Shown here in pieces: positions 19,952 to 28,921 of a stretch of 64,000 nt of DNA. The stretch comes from Sphingobium sp. V4. GTDB taxonomy: Bacteria; Pseudomonadota; Alphaproteobacteria; Sphingomonadales; Sphingomonadaceae. The stretch covers positions 614,501-678,500 of the forward strand of contig NZ_CP081002.1 of NCBI RefSeq assembly GCF_029590555.1. The letters are read 5' to 3'. A program made the position numbers and the translations under genes. Within the stretch, counting starts at the first letter, position 1, and every line of letters begins with the position of its first letter. The notes under the pieces are model-generated. The model was not told the origin of the DNA, did no database searches, and worked only from the letters and a program-made list of their open reading frames with translations.

Positions 19952-20884
19952 TCAGAGGTCGACCGGCTCGATCGAGGCGGGATAGCTGAGCTGTGCGAAG
20001 CCGGCCTCGATCTCGCCCAGCACGATGCCCGCCGCATAGGAAGGTGTGCGCGTGGCGGCCGTGCAGAGCGCCAGGGTCATGGGCCGCAGGATCGGATCGG
20101 AAATGCGAGTGAAGGACAGGAGACCGCGCTGCACTTCCGTGATCACGTCGAGGGAGGTGAGGATGCCGATGCCAACGCCCTGAAGCACCAGCGAGGTAAT
20201 CATCTGGATATTGTCGGACGTGGCGGTCCGATCGATCTGAAGGCCGCTGGTCCCCTCCAGCACGGCGATCTGCTGGCATACGGCCAAGGGGTCCGCCGGC
20301 ACGATCAGCGGCGACCCGGCGCAGGCCGAAAAGCGCGCCTCGCGCTGGTCGCCGAAGGGATGGCCCGCCGGCGTGATGAAGCCCAGCATGACCTCGACAA
20401 AGGAGCGGACCGTCAGGTCGCGATAGGATTGCGGCTCGAACAGTATGCCGAAATCCGCTTCGCCATTGGCGATGGATTCGCGGACCCGGTCATTCTCCAG
20501 CACCCGCACGCCGATCGTGATGCCGGGATAGCGGCTCTGGATGGCACGGATGGCGCCGGGAACATAGCCCTTGGCCAGCGCATCGATGATCGCGATGTCG
20601 ACATGGCCGCGCTTCAAGCCGCGCAGATCCTCTATCTGCGCACGGACGTCGGTCAGATTCTTCTGCCAGCGCGCACCGGCCGCCATCATGATCTCACCCG
20701 CCGCAGTCAGGCGCAGACCGGTCGGAAGACGCTCGAACAGCGGCATCCCCAGATCGGCCTCGACATTCAATATCTGCCGGTCGATCGCCGAGGCCGAGAT
20801 GTTGAGTTCATCCGCCGCCCGGCGGATCGATCCCAGCCGGCCGACGGCCATGAAGTAGCGCAGAAAACGCGAAAATGCCGGCAT
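19952..20884 (-). CDS. LysR-family transcriptional regulator
   Basis: 310-aa LysR-type protein. The N-terminal winged HTH covers residues about 5-62 (AVGRLGSIRRAADELNIS followed by RQILNVEADLGMPLFER), and the C-terminal periplasmic-binding-like effector domain follows from about residue 90. It is divergently transcribed from the NUP/adenosine deaminase operon, the classic arrangement for a LysR regulator and its target, and purine metabolites are plausible effectors. The effector is inferred. Confidence 0.9.
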   Translation of the reverse strand: MPAFSRFLRYFMAVGRLGSIRRAADELNISASAIDRQILNVEADLGMPLFERLPTGLRLTAAGEIMMAAGARWQKNLTDVRAQIEDLRGLKRGHVDIAIIDALAKGYVPGAIRAIQSRYPGITIGVRVLENDRVRESIANGEADFGILFEPQSYRDLTVRSFVEVMLGFITPAGHPFGDQREARFSACAGSPLIVPADPLAVCQQIAVLEGTSGLQIDRTATSDNIQMITSLVLQGVGIGILTSLDVITEVQRGLLSFTRISDPILRPMTLALCTAATRTPSYAAGIVLGEIEAGFAQLSYPASIEPVDL

Positions 20885-20989
20885 GGACCCACTCTATTTT
20901 TTGCAACGCAGCGTGGAATTCATTGCGTTTGATTGCATCAGGTCAAGTCCCTAATCGATCCGCTGAGTAAATATAAGGGGCGCGCGGTC
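20885..20989. promoter_or_regulatory. Divergent promoter region with candidate LysR site
   Basis: 105-bp region between the LysR gene and the NUP gene. It contains an interrupted dyad AACGCA (20905-20910) and TGCGTT (20924-20929) with 13 bp between arms, close to the spacing of LysR T-N11-A boxes. It also contains an AT-rich run (CTATTTTTTGC) on the regulator side. AAGGGG at 20975-20980 is a Shine-Dalgarno-like sequence 9 bases before ATG 20990 and decides the NUP start. Confidence 0.4.
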
Positions 20990-22123
20990 ATGGCCGGGGG
21001 ATTTGCAGCATCGGCGCTTCACGCCATCATCGCGACTGCGGCAATGCTGGTGCCGATACCGGCGGCTTTCGCCGACGAGCCGCCCGTTCCGGTCGTTCCG
21101 GCGATCAAACCCATCCCTGTCAAGGTGATCGTCATCGCCAATTTCGAGCCGGGCGAGGACAAAGGAGACGTCCCTGGCGAGTTCCAACTGTGGGCAGAAC
21201 GCGAGAAGCTGGACGAAGTCATCCCGATCAAGGGCGCGCTCCATCCGCTGCGTCGCAACGGCGCGGGACTGTATGGCATGTGCTGGGGCAGCCCCGACAC
21301 GATGCTGGGCGGCGTCGCCGAACAGTTGATGAGCCTGCTGCTCGACCCGCGTTTCGATTTCAGCAAGACCTATTGGCTGTTCACCGGCATATCCGGCGTC
21401 GATCCACAAGTCGCGTCGGTCGGCAGCGCCGCCTGGTCGCGCTGGGTTGTGCAGGGCGACACGCTGCGCGAATTCGACGATCGGGAGGTGGCGAAGGACT
21501 GGCCCTATGGCCTGTTCGCGATCGGCGCCGACGCCCCCAACAAGTTGCCCGCCAATACCGAAAGCTTCGCTGGCTTCACCGATACAGGCAAGCTCGCCAT
21601 GGCGGTCAAGCTGAACCAGAGCCTGGCGCAATGGGCCTATGACCGGACCAGGGACGTGGTCATCCCCGACAGCCCCGAGCTGCAAAAGGCCCGCGCCGCG
21701 TGGAAAGGCTATCCCAACGCGCAAAAGCCGCCCTTCGTGCTGATGGGGGAAACACTGGGCGCGCTGCGCTATTGGCATGGTCCCGGCCGCACCCAATGGG
21801 CGCGCGACTGGGTGAAGCTGTGGACCGGGGGCAAGGGCCGCTTCGCCATGACGAACATGGAAAGCCAGTCGCTGGCGGGCGCCATGGCCATCGCTGCGAA
21901 GCAGGGACTGGTCGATCCGGCGCGCGTGCTGGTTCTGCGCACTGGCAGCAACCCGTCCATGCCGCCGCCTGGCCAAAGCGCGGTGGACAGCGTCGCCAAT
22001 GAAGGGGCGGGACAGGTCGCGGCCTATGAAGCCAATTACCGGGTCGGCGCGCCGGTGGTGCAGGAATTGCTGGCGCATTGGAACAGCTACAAGGATCAGG
22101 TGCCGGGGTCCGATCCGCGATGA
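20990..22123 (+). CDS. NUP-family (PF06516-like) periplasmic nucleoside protein
   Basis: 377-aa member of the family named purine nucleoside permease after a Candida protein. It has one N-terminal signal peptide (ending IPAAFADEPP) and no further membrane segments, so it cannot itself be a membrane channel. The family shares the nucleoside phosphorylase fold: here NMESQSLAGAM matches the ribose-binding ME of PNP/MTAN enzymes, and LRTGSNPSMPP occupies the place of their catalytic SD loop with Asn321 in place of Asp. The likely role is binding or cleaving purine nucleosides in the periplasm. ATG 20990 is preferred over TTG 20933, which would add a charged stretch before the signal peptide. ATGA overlap with the next gene. 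Confidence 0.82.
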   Translation: MAGGFAASALHAIIATAAMLVPIPAAFADEPPVPVVPAIKPIPVKVIVIANFEPGEDKGDVPGEFQLWAEREKLDEVIPIKGALHPLRRNGAGLYGMCWGSPDTMLGGVAEQLMSLLLDPRFDFSKTYWLFTGISGVDPQVASVGSAAWSRWVVQGDTLREFDDREVAKDWPYGLFAIGADAPNKLPANTESFAGFTDTGKLAMAVKLNQSLAQWAYDRTRDVVIPDSPELQKARAAWKGYPNAQKPPFVLMGETLGALRYWHGPGRTQWARDWVKLWTGGKGRFAMTNMESQSLAGAMAIAAKQGLVDPARVLVLRTGSNPSMPPPGQSAVDSVANEGAGQVAAYEANYRVGAPVVQELLAHWNSYKDQVPGSDPR

Positions 22124-23649
22124 AGCGCGGATTGGCTCTCTTCACCTCGCTCGCCGCGCTGTCGCCAGCGGCGGCACAGTCATCCCCCGGAGAGACGGCC
22201 ACCGCCGCCATCTTCGACCGGCTGTTGGAAAGCCCGCCCGCACTGCGCCTTTTCCTGAAGGCGATGCCCAAGGGCGGCGACCTGCACAATCATCTGGGCG
22301 GCACCCCCTATGCCGAGGATTATCTGCGCTGGGCGGCGGAAGGCGATATGTGCGTGGATGAGACGGGAACACACGTCGTGCCCCCGCCCTGCCCCGCGGA
22401 CCGGAAGGTGAAGCGGCTGGGCGAACGGGCGCCCTTCGCCTTCACGCGGTTGGTCGATGCCCTGTCGACACGTGGCGTACAGCAAGGCGTGGGCGCCAAT
22501 GACGCATCGGGCCACACACAGTTCTTTTCCAGCTTCGAACGTTTCGGCACGACCGGCGCGGAGGCCGAGGCGGGCAGCATGACCGTCGCCCGGCAGGTCG
22601 CGGCGGGCGACCGCGTCGCCTATCTCGAACTGATCCATAATCCCGCAGCGCTGATCTCGGCGACGCTCGGCATGGCTGACACGCCGCTCGGCGTCGATGG
22701 CCTTGCCGCGTTCCATGAGCGCGTGATGAAGGACGCGCGACCGATCATAGACCGCGCGATGGCGGAACTGGACCGCAACGAGGCCGCCGCACGCAAGACG
22801 CTCGCATGTGACGGCACGGCGCCCGACCCCGGCTGCGGCGTCGCCGTCCGCTATCTTGCCTGGGGCTGGCGCGACTTGCCACCCGCGCAGGCTTTCGCCT
22901 CGCTTATCCTTGCCTTTGCGCTGGCGGACCGCGATCCGCGTTATGTCGGTGTCAACATCGTCCAGCCCGAGGACTGGGTGATCGCATTGCGCGATTATGA
23001 CCTGCACATGGCGATGATCCGTTTTCTCGCCGAACGTCATCCGCGCGTTCACCGCAGCTTGCACGCCGGCGAACTCGCCCTCGGCCTCGTTCCTCCGGCT
23101 GCACTGCGCGACCATATCCGCAAGGCGCTGGACGCCGGAGCGGAGCGGATCGGCCACGGCACGGCCATTGCCTTCGAGGATGACGCGCTGGCCACGATGC
23201 AGCGCATGTCCCGTCAGGGCGTAGCGGTGGAAGTCAACCTGTCCAGCAACGCGGTCATATTGGGGGTCAAGGGCGACGCCCATCCGCTGCGCCTCTATCG
23301 CCAGGTGGGTGTCCCCACCGCGCTGTCGAGCGACGACCAGGGCATTTTGCGCACCGACATGACCCATGAATTCATGCGCGCGGCGCGCGAACAGGGGATG
23401 CGCTACGCCGACCTGAAGCAGATGGCGCGCGCGAGCCTGCAATATGCGTTCATCGAAGGACCGGGTCTTTGGGAGCCTGGGCATCCGGGCACCATGGTCG
23501 CGCCCTGCGCCCTCGCCCTGTCAGACCCGAAATGCCGGGTCTTCGCAAAATCCAGCCCCAAGGCTGCGCTTCAGATCGAACTCGAAGATGAATTCAGGAA
23601 ATTTGAAGATATTACCGCTCCAACCTTGAGAGACCTTGTAGGTAATTGA
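22120..23649 (+). CDS. Secreted adenosine deaminase-family protein
   Basis: 509-aa adenosine/AMP deaminase-superfamily enzyme with a signal peptide (MKRGLALFTSLAALSPAAA). Zinc and catalytic motifs are GGDLHNHLGGTPY, SLHAGELALG, RIGHGTAIAFED and LSSDDQGILRT. It is longer than cytosolic Add (about 340 aa), like exported adenosine deaminase-like proteins of proteobacteria. The predicted reaction is adenosine to inosine in the periplasm. It is translationally coupled to the NUP protein upstream (ATGA at 22120), arguing that the two act on the same nucleosides in sequence. Confidence 0.86.
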   Translation: MKRGLALFTSLAALSPAAAQSSPGETATAAIFDRLLESPPALRLFLKAMPKGGDLHNHLGGTPYAEDYLRWAAEGDMCVDETGTHVVPPPCPADRKVKRLGERAPFAFTRLVDALSTRGVQQGVGANDASGHTQFFSSFERFGTTGAEAEAGSMTVARQVAAGDRVAYLELIHNPAALISATLGMADTPLGVDGLAAFHERVMKDARPIIDRAMAELDRNEAAARKTLACDGTAPDPGCGVAVRYLAWGWRDLPPAQAFASLILAFALADRDPRYVGVNIVQPEDWVIALRDYDLHMAMIRFLAERHPRVHRSLHAGELALGLVPPAALRDHIRKALDAGAERIGHGTAIAFEDDALATMQRMSRQGVAVEVNLSSNAVILGVKGDAHPLRLYRQVGVPTALSSDDQGILRTDMTHEFMRAAREQGMRYADLKQMARASLQYAFIEGPGLWEPGHPGTMVAPCALALSDPKCRVFAKSSPKAALQIELEDEFRKFEDITAPTLRDLVGN

Positions 23650-23838
23650 AGAACTACCGAAAGTTCGGGAACGTAAATCGAAATCGATAAGACATCGCCT
23701 TTGTAACGATCCGCATATAATATGAACATCGCGCATCGCAGCATTTCAATATGTCATGGGAGAGGCAAGCAGCAGGGAAAACCGGCTGGCGAAGCCATGA
23801 CCATCACGCTTCGCCACCTTTGACAAAGGGGGTTGAAT
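23650..23838 (+). promoter_or_regulatory. Leader/promoter region of the TonB receptor
   Basis: 189-bp gap in a region where most genes overlap. A TATAAT box at 23716-23721 lies in an AT-rich stretch, but no good -35 is found at 17 bp. Two short dyads precede it: CCGAA/TTCGG at 23657-23668 and ATCGA/TCGAT at 23677-23688. Downstream, TGGCGAAGC (23787-23795) and GCTTCGCCA (23808-23816) form a perfect 9-bp stem with a 12-base loop, ending 22 bases before ATG 23839. AAAGGGGG at 23825-23832 is the Shine-Dalgarno sequence. Confidence 0.4.
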
Positions 23839-26328
23839 ATGGGGAATTATCTGCCGTTTCATCGGAAAACACGCAAATCTGCGGCGCGACAGGGGCATTG
23901 GCACGGATCGGCGGCAGCGCTGGCGCTGCTGTCCTGCACCGCGCTGAGCCCGGCAGCCTGGGCCCAGGCGCCCGCACCCGAACCGGCCGACGCACCTGAA
24001 GAGATTGTCGTTACCGGCGCGCTCAACGCCCTGCCGGTAGAAGATGTCGGCACCGTCTTCGGCTTCAACAAGACGATCCTGGAAACACCGCGTTCCGCCT
24101 CGACCATCAGCCAGGAGCAGATCGAACGCTTCGGCATCACCGACATCTACGATCTGGTGGCGCAAGCGCCCGGCACCTTCACCAACAGCTTCTTCGGCGT
24201 TGGCGGTGCGCTCGACATTCGCGGCACGCCAGGCGAAGTCTATTTCCGCGGTATGCGGCGCCTGGACAATCCGGGTAACTATCCCACGCCCATCGGCGCT
24301 TCGGACCGTATCGACATCGTGCGAGGCCCGGCCTCCCCGATCTTCGGCCCGTCCAAGACCGGCGGCTACATGAATTTCGTGCCGAAGTCGGCGCGCGTCG
24401 CCGACGGCAAGCTGCGGGACAAGGCGACGGGCGAACTCAGCTATACGCGCGGCAGCTGGGACATGAACATCGTCAAGGGCAACATCTCCGGCCCGCTCAA
24501 GATCGGCGAACAGGAATTCGGCTACAGTCTGTTCGGCCAATATGAGGATGATGGCAGCTATTATCGCAACATGTCGACCAAGCAGACGATCCTGCAAGGC
24601 TCGTTCGACACCGACCTGTCCGATCATGTCCGCATCGAATTCGGCGGCCAATATCAGAATTTCAAGGGTCAGCAGAACGGCGGCTGGAATCGCCTGACCC
24701 AGGCCCTGGTCGATGACGGCACCTACATCACTGGCCAGGCGCAGCCGCTCGATACCAGCGGTGACGGGCAGATTTCGCAGCAGGAAATCAACGCATCAGT
24801 GCCCGGCGGCCTTTCGATTTTCGGCAACTTCACCTGTCCCAATAGCAGTTTCAGCCCCTTCGCGAGCGGCTTTACCGACGCCTGCTTCACCGCCGCCTAC
24901 CCCAGCCTGGCGCTGACCAACACCGGCACGACGAAGCTGAGCCGCAGGAACGTGCTGACCGGGGAGGACGACAAGCTGATCAACCGCGGTTCGACCTTCT
25001 ATTTCGACGCCATCTACACGGCCGACAGCGGCTTTGAACTGAAGAACCAGTGGTTCTACGACAGCTATGAAAATCTGAACGAAAACGCCTATGGCTTCTC
25101 GCAATTCCATGACAGCTGGGTGATCGAGGACAAGATCGTCGCGTCGAAGACGATCGAAAGCGACGCGGGCAAGTTCGCCTTCCAGCTTTCGCCCTCGATA
25201 CGCTATACCAAGTTCGCGCATGGCGACGACTTCAATTACGAATATTTCCACCGTGTCGACCTGACGGTGGGCTATGATGTGACATCGGATCGCCTGCTGT
25301 CGACCGAATGCGATTGCGATTACACCAACTATGTCGTTGGCCATTATAGCGACCTGGCGCTGGCGGGACTGGTCGATCTCGACTTTGCCTTCGGCCTCGA
25401 TCTGACCCTGGGCGCGCGCTACGATTATCTGGACGTCAAGGCGACCAACATCACGTCGAAAATGGAGGCCCCCGATCCCAGCCTGTCGGCGAACAATGCC
25501 AGCGGAAGCAAGGGCGCATGGTCCTGGTCGGGCAGCGCCTCCTACAAACTGCCGTTCGGCCTCATCCCCTATGGCACCATCGCCAAGCAGTCGACGGTGA
25601 TCGCGGGTCAGGGCGCGGAAATCTATCCCGGCGACGTGGCGGCCGGCACGTTCCTGTCGGCGTCCAAACTCTATGAAGGCGGCATCAAGGGCAGTTGGCT
25701 CGACAACACCCTCTACGCCGCCGTCTCGGTCTACAAGCAGAAGCGCACCGACTATAATATCCAGTCGATCACGGTGAACCAGTCGGTAGAGACCAAGGGG
25801 CTGGAAGCCGAATTCCGCTGGTCCGTCGATCGCCACCTGCTCATCACCGGCGCCTATACCCACACCAATGTCTACAATCTGACCGCGCTGCAGGACGGCA
25901 CGCTCTTCAGCTTCTTCGGCATCGAGGATCTGGTGAATGTGTCCGACCCGACTCTCTATCTTGGCGGCCAGCCGATCGGCCTGGTGCCAATCAACAGCAA
26001 GAGCGACTCCAAGCGCGCTGGCATCCCGGAAAACATGATCTCGGCGACCGCCACCTATGCGTTCGACTTCGGCCTCGCCCTGTCAGGCAGCGTCGTGCAT
26101 GTCGATTCGGTCTATTCGGGCCAAAGCCAGGCGGTGAAGCTGCCAGCCTATACCACGGTGGACCTGGGCGCATCGTTCGAGACAGGGCCGTTCCTGTTCC
26201 GTCTGGTGGTGAAGAATGCGACCAACGAGAAATATTTCCGCGCCAACTTCACCGAATTGTTCGGCAGCACCATCGTCCTGCCGGAACGGCCGCGCAGCTT
26301 CCAGGCGTCAGCCGTGTATAAATTCTGA
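23839..26328 (+). CDS. TonB-dependent outer-membrane receptor, probable nucleoside uptake
   Basis: 829-aa receptor. It has a signal peptide (ending SPAAWAQAPA), a TonB box EEIVVTG, a plug domain (about residues 60-190, with ETPRSASTISQEQIE, LDIRGTPGE and RIDIVRGPASPIFG) and a beta-barrel to the C terminus, which ends in aromatic VYKF. Such receptors move large or scarce solutes across the outer membrane using TonB-ExbBD energy. Position inside a nucleoside operon, between the adenosine deaminase and the second NUP gene, suggests nucleosides or nucleotides as ligands; this is inference. ATG 23839 is chosen over TTG 23833 because of the AAAGGGGG at 23825-23832. Confidence 0.9.
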   Translation: MGNYLPFHRKTRKSAARQGHWHGSAAALALLSCTALSPAAWAQAPAPEPADAPEEIVVTGALNALPVEDVGTVFGFNKTILETPRSASTISQEQIERFGITDIYDLVAQAPGTFTNSFFGVGGALDIRGTPGEVYFRGMRRLDNPGNYPTPIGASDRIDIVRGPASPIFGPSKTGGYMNFVPKSARVADGKLRDKATGELSYTRGSWDMNIVKGNISGPLKIGEQEFGYSLFGQYEDDGSYYRNMSTKQTILQGSFDTDLSDHVRIEFGGQYQNFKGQQNGGWNRLTQALVDDGTYITGQAQPLDTSGDGQISQQEINASVPGGLSIFGNFTCPNSSFSPFASGFTDACFTAAYPSLALTNTGTTKLSRRNVLTGEDDKLINRGSTFYFDAIYTADSGFELKNQWFYDSYENLNENAYGFSQFHDSWVIEDKIVASKTIESDAGKFAFQLSPSIRYTKFAHGDDFNYEYFHRVDLTVGYDVTSDRLLSTECDCDYTNYVVGHYSDLALAGLVDLDFAFGLDLTLGARYDYLDVKATNITSKMEAPDPSLSANNASGSKGAWSWSGSASYKLPFGLIPYGTIAKQSTVIAGQGAEIYPGDVAAGTFLSASKLYEGGIKGSWLDNTLYAAVSVYKQKRTDYNIQSITVNQSVETKGLEAEFRWSVDRHLLITGAYTHTNVYNLTALQDGTLFSFFGIEDLVNVSDPTLYLGGQPIGLVPINSKSDSKRAGIPENMISATATYAFDFGLALSGSVVHVDSVYSGQSQAVKLPAYTTVDLGASFETGPFLFRLVVKNATNEKYFRANFTELFGSTIVLPERPRSFQASAVYKF

Positions 26329-26337
26329 TGCCCGCCT

Positions 26338-26367
26338 GCGGGAGCGCCCGGTTCTGGGCGCTCCCGC
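26338..26367 (+). terminator. Strong hairpin after the TonB receptor gene
   Basis: A perfect 12-bp GC-rich stem (arms 26338-26349 and 26356-26367) with loop GGTTCT follows the receptor stop by 9 bases. There is no T run after it, so it may attenuate transcription or protect the 3' end of the upstream mRNA rather than terminate fully. It sits just 23 bases before the next gene. Confidence 0.55.
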
Positions 26368-26390
26368 CATCCCCATTTCAAGGAATCCCG

Positions 26391-27503
26391 ATGCATTCGT
26401 TCTTCCGCTGCGTCCTGCCCATCGCCAGCCTGAGTGCGAGCCTGGCGTGGGCCGGACCCGCCCCCGCCGCCGCGACTTCGCAGGTGGAAGCCAGCCTCGC
26501 CTGCGCCCCCGCCATGCCATGCTCAGCGCGCGTCCCCGTCCGCATGGTGATCGTCACGATGTTCGAGATCGGCGCCGATCAAGGGGATGCGCCGGGCGAA
26601 TTCCAGCTTTGGAAGGAAAGGCGACGGCTCGACACGCGCATCCCCTTTCCACAGGGCTATCACGATCTTTTCTATAATCCCGACAGCCAGATACTGGCGA
26701 TGGTGACGGGTGTGGGCACCGCAAGGTCAAGCGCCGCGACCATGGCGCTGGGCCTCGACCCGCGCTTCGACCTCGGCAAGGCCTATTGGCTTGTAGCAGG
26801 GATCGCCGGCATCGATCCCGAGGACGCCTCGATCGGTTCGGCGGCCTGGGCGCGCTACAGCGTCGATGGCGACCTGGCGCATGAGATCGACGCGCGCGAA
26901 ATTCCCAAAGACTGGACGTCGGGCTTTTTCCCTCTCGACAAGAAGGGACCGGCCGACACCAGCCCGCCTATCACAGACGGCCGGGTGTTCGCGATCAATC
27001 CGGGACTGGTCGACTGGGCCTTCGCCCTGACGAAGGATGTGGCCATCCCCGATGATCCCGGCATCCAGCACGAGCGCGCGCGCTACATGGGCTATCCCAA
27101 TGCGCAAAAGCCGCCCTTCGTCCTGATCGGCGACCAGCTTTCCGCCATGACCTTCTGGCATGGCAAGCTGCTCAATCGCTGGGCCAACGACTTCACCCGC
27201 TATTCCACCGGCGGGAAGGGCGAGTTCGTCACCTCCGCCATGGAGGAGACCGGGACGCTCCAGGCGATCAGCTATCTCGACCGGGCCGGGCGGGCCGACA
27301 AGGATCGCGTCCTGGTGCTGCGTTCAGGCAGCAACTATTCCATGCCGCCCGACGACGTGCCCGCCGCCGACAATCTGATGCGCGAGAATGAAGGCTATTC
27401 GGGGATGCGCGCATCGCTCGAAAGCCTGTACCTGGTCGGGTCGAAGGTCGTGGACGAGCTGCTGGGCCACTGGGACCGTTACGAGAAGGCGCCGCCGCAG
27501 TGA
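26391..27503 (+). CDS. Second NUP-family periplasmic nucleoside protein
   Basis: 370-aa paralogue of the protein at 20990, sharing the segments GDAPGEFQLW, YPNAQKPPFVLIG, the STGGKG block and LRSGSNYSMPP. It has a signal peptide (ending AWAGPAPAAA) and no transmembrane helices in the mature part. The ribose-site ME is in SAMEETGTL, and Asn315 stands where MTA nucleosidase has its catalytic Asp. AAGGAA at 26380-26385 supports ATG 26391. Its stop overlaps the GTG of the downstream base permease (GTGA), fitting a cleave-then-import order. The two copies may differ in nucleoside preference. Confidence 0.82.
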   Translation: MHSFFRCVLPIASLSASLAWAGPAPAAATSQVEASLACAPAMPCSARVPVRMVIVTMFEIGADQGDAPGEFQLWKERRRLDTRIPFPQGYHDLFYNPDSQILAMVTGVGTARSSAATMALGLDPRFDLGKAYWLVAGIAGIDPEDASIGSAAWARYSVDGDLAHEIDAREIPKDWTSGFFPLDKKGPADTSPPITDGRVFAINPGLVDWAFALTKDVAIPDDPGIQHERARYMGYPNAQKPPFVLIGDQLSAMTFWHGKLLNRWANDFTRYSTGGKGEFVTSAMEETGTLQAISYLDRAGRADKDRVLVLRSGSNYSMPPDDVPAADNLMRENEGYSGMRASLESLYLVGSKVVDELLGHWDRYEKAPPQ

Positions 27504-28894
27504 CGGTCGCGCCCCTGGCCGCAGCCGAGGCGCGCGCGCCGCGACCGATCGGCATGACGGCGGCGCAGGCGCGCGATCCCGACCATTTCCCTGGCCTTGC
27601 CATCGCCATTCCGCTGGGCATCCAGCATGTGCTGGCGATGTTCGTCAGCAACATCACGCCCGCCATCATCATCGCCGGCGCCGCCGGCTTCGGCTATGGC
27701 TCCGCCGACCAGAGCGCCCTCCTGTACATGATCCAGATGGCGATGCTGTTCGCGGGAGTCGCCACCCTGTTGCAGACGGTCGGCATCGGCCCGGTGGGCG
27801 CGCGACTGCCACTGGTGCAGGGTACAAGTTTCGCCTTCCTGCCGGTCATCATCCCGATCTGCGCCGGGCGCGGTGTTGCGGCGATGGCCGAACTGACCGC
27901 AGCCGCCCTGTTCGGTGGCCTGTTCCATACCATTCTCAGCATGTTCGTCGGGCGAATCCGTTTCGCCCTGCCGCCCCTGGTCACGGGCCTCGTCGTGCTG
28001 ATGATCGCCCTGTCGCTGATGCGCGTGGGCATTCAATATGCCGCAGGCGGCGTCGCAGCACAGGGTACAGCCGCTTATGGGGCGGGGACAAGCTGGCTGC
28101 TCGCCGGCCTCGTCATCGTCACCACGCTCGGGCTCAACTTTTTCGGACGCGGCCTGATGTCCACCGCCTCGGTGCTGCTGGGGTTGCTTGCAGGCTATGT
28201 GGTGGCCGCGATCATGGGTCGCGTATCGCTCGCTCCCATCGCTGCGGCCAGCCCCGTCATGCTGCCGGACCCGCTGCATTTCGGCTTCGCCATCTCGATC
28301 ACGGCCATTTTCGGCTTCTGCCTGATGGGCTTCATTTCCGCCATCGAATCTATTGCCGACGTTTCGGCCATTTGCGAGGGCAATGCCGGTCGTGCGGCAA
28401 GCAACCGCGAACTGATCGGCGCGACGGCGGCAGACGGCGTGGGCACGGCGCTGGCCGCCCTGTTCGGGGCCATGCCCAACACATCGTTCAGCCAGAATGT
28501 CGGGCTGATCGCCATCACTGGCGTGGTCAGCCGCCATGTCGTGACGATCGGCGCGCTGTTCCTGATCCTCTGCGGTCTCCTGCCGAAGATCGGCGCGGCC
28601 ATTACGACCATACCGATCGAGGTGCTGGGTGGCGGGGTGATCCTGATGTTCGGCATGGTCGCATCGGCGGCGCTGTCGATGCTTTCCGCAGTTGAATGGA
28701 CGCAGCGCAACATGCTGATCTTCGGCATCGCCCTGTCGCTGGGGATTGGGCTGGAGCTGGAACCGGGTGCGCTCGCGCATCTGCCGGAAGCCGCGCGCAT
28801 CATCCTGGCGTCGGGCGTGCTGCCGGCCGCCCTGGTCGCGGTGGTCCTCAACCTGCTGGTGCCGGGGCGCATGGCCGAGAGGCCGGCACGCTGA
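27500..28894 (+). CDS. NCS2 xanthine/uracil-type permease
   Basis: 464-aa nucleobase:cation symporter with about 12-14 hydrophobic segments. Diagnostic features are the AIPLGIQHVLAMFVSNITPA start of TM1, the QGTSFAFLPVI motif, an ISAIESIADVSAI helix containing the key Glu, and the NCS2 signature QNVGLIAITGVVSR. This places it in the xanthine/uric acid/uracil branch, in contrast to the AzgA type at 1225. GTG 27500 overlaps the stop of the NUP gene. It is the last gene of the nucleoside operon and probably imports the base released in the periplasm. Confidence 0.92.
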   Translation: MTVAPLAAAEARAPRPIGMTAAQARDPDHFPGLAIAIPLGIQHVLAMFVSNITPAIIIAGAAGFGYGSADQSALLYMIQMAMLFAGVATLLQTVGIGPVGARLPLVQGTSFAFLPVIIPICAGRGVAAMAELTAAALFGGLFHTILSMFVGRIRFALPPLVTGLVVLMIALSLMRVGIQYAAGGVAAQGTAAYGAGTSWLLAGLVIVTTLGLNFFGRGLMSTASVLLGLLAGYVVAAIMGRVSLAPIAAASPVMLPDPLHFGFAISITAIFGFCLMGFISAIESIADVSAICEGNAGRAASNRELIGATAADGVGTALAALFGAMPNTSFSQNVGLIAITGVVSRHVVTIGALFLILCGLLPKIGAAITTIPIEVLGGGVILMFGMVASAALSMLSAVEWTQRNMLIFGIALSLGIGLELEPGALAHLPEAARIILASGVLPAALVAVVLNLLVPGRMAERPAR

Positions 28895-28921
28895 AGGCCT
28901 GCGCGCCGGAAACGCAGACCA

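Noticed and set aside
20990..22123. Treating the NUP protein as a membrane permease
   Set aside because: Apart from the signal peptide there is no hydrophobic segment long enough to cross a membrane.
23650..23838. Purine riboswitch upstream of the TonB receptor
   Set aside because: The hairpin at 23787-23816 is a single simple stem; I found no three-way junction or conserved purine-aptamer core, and proteobacterial purine aptamers are rare.
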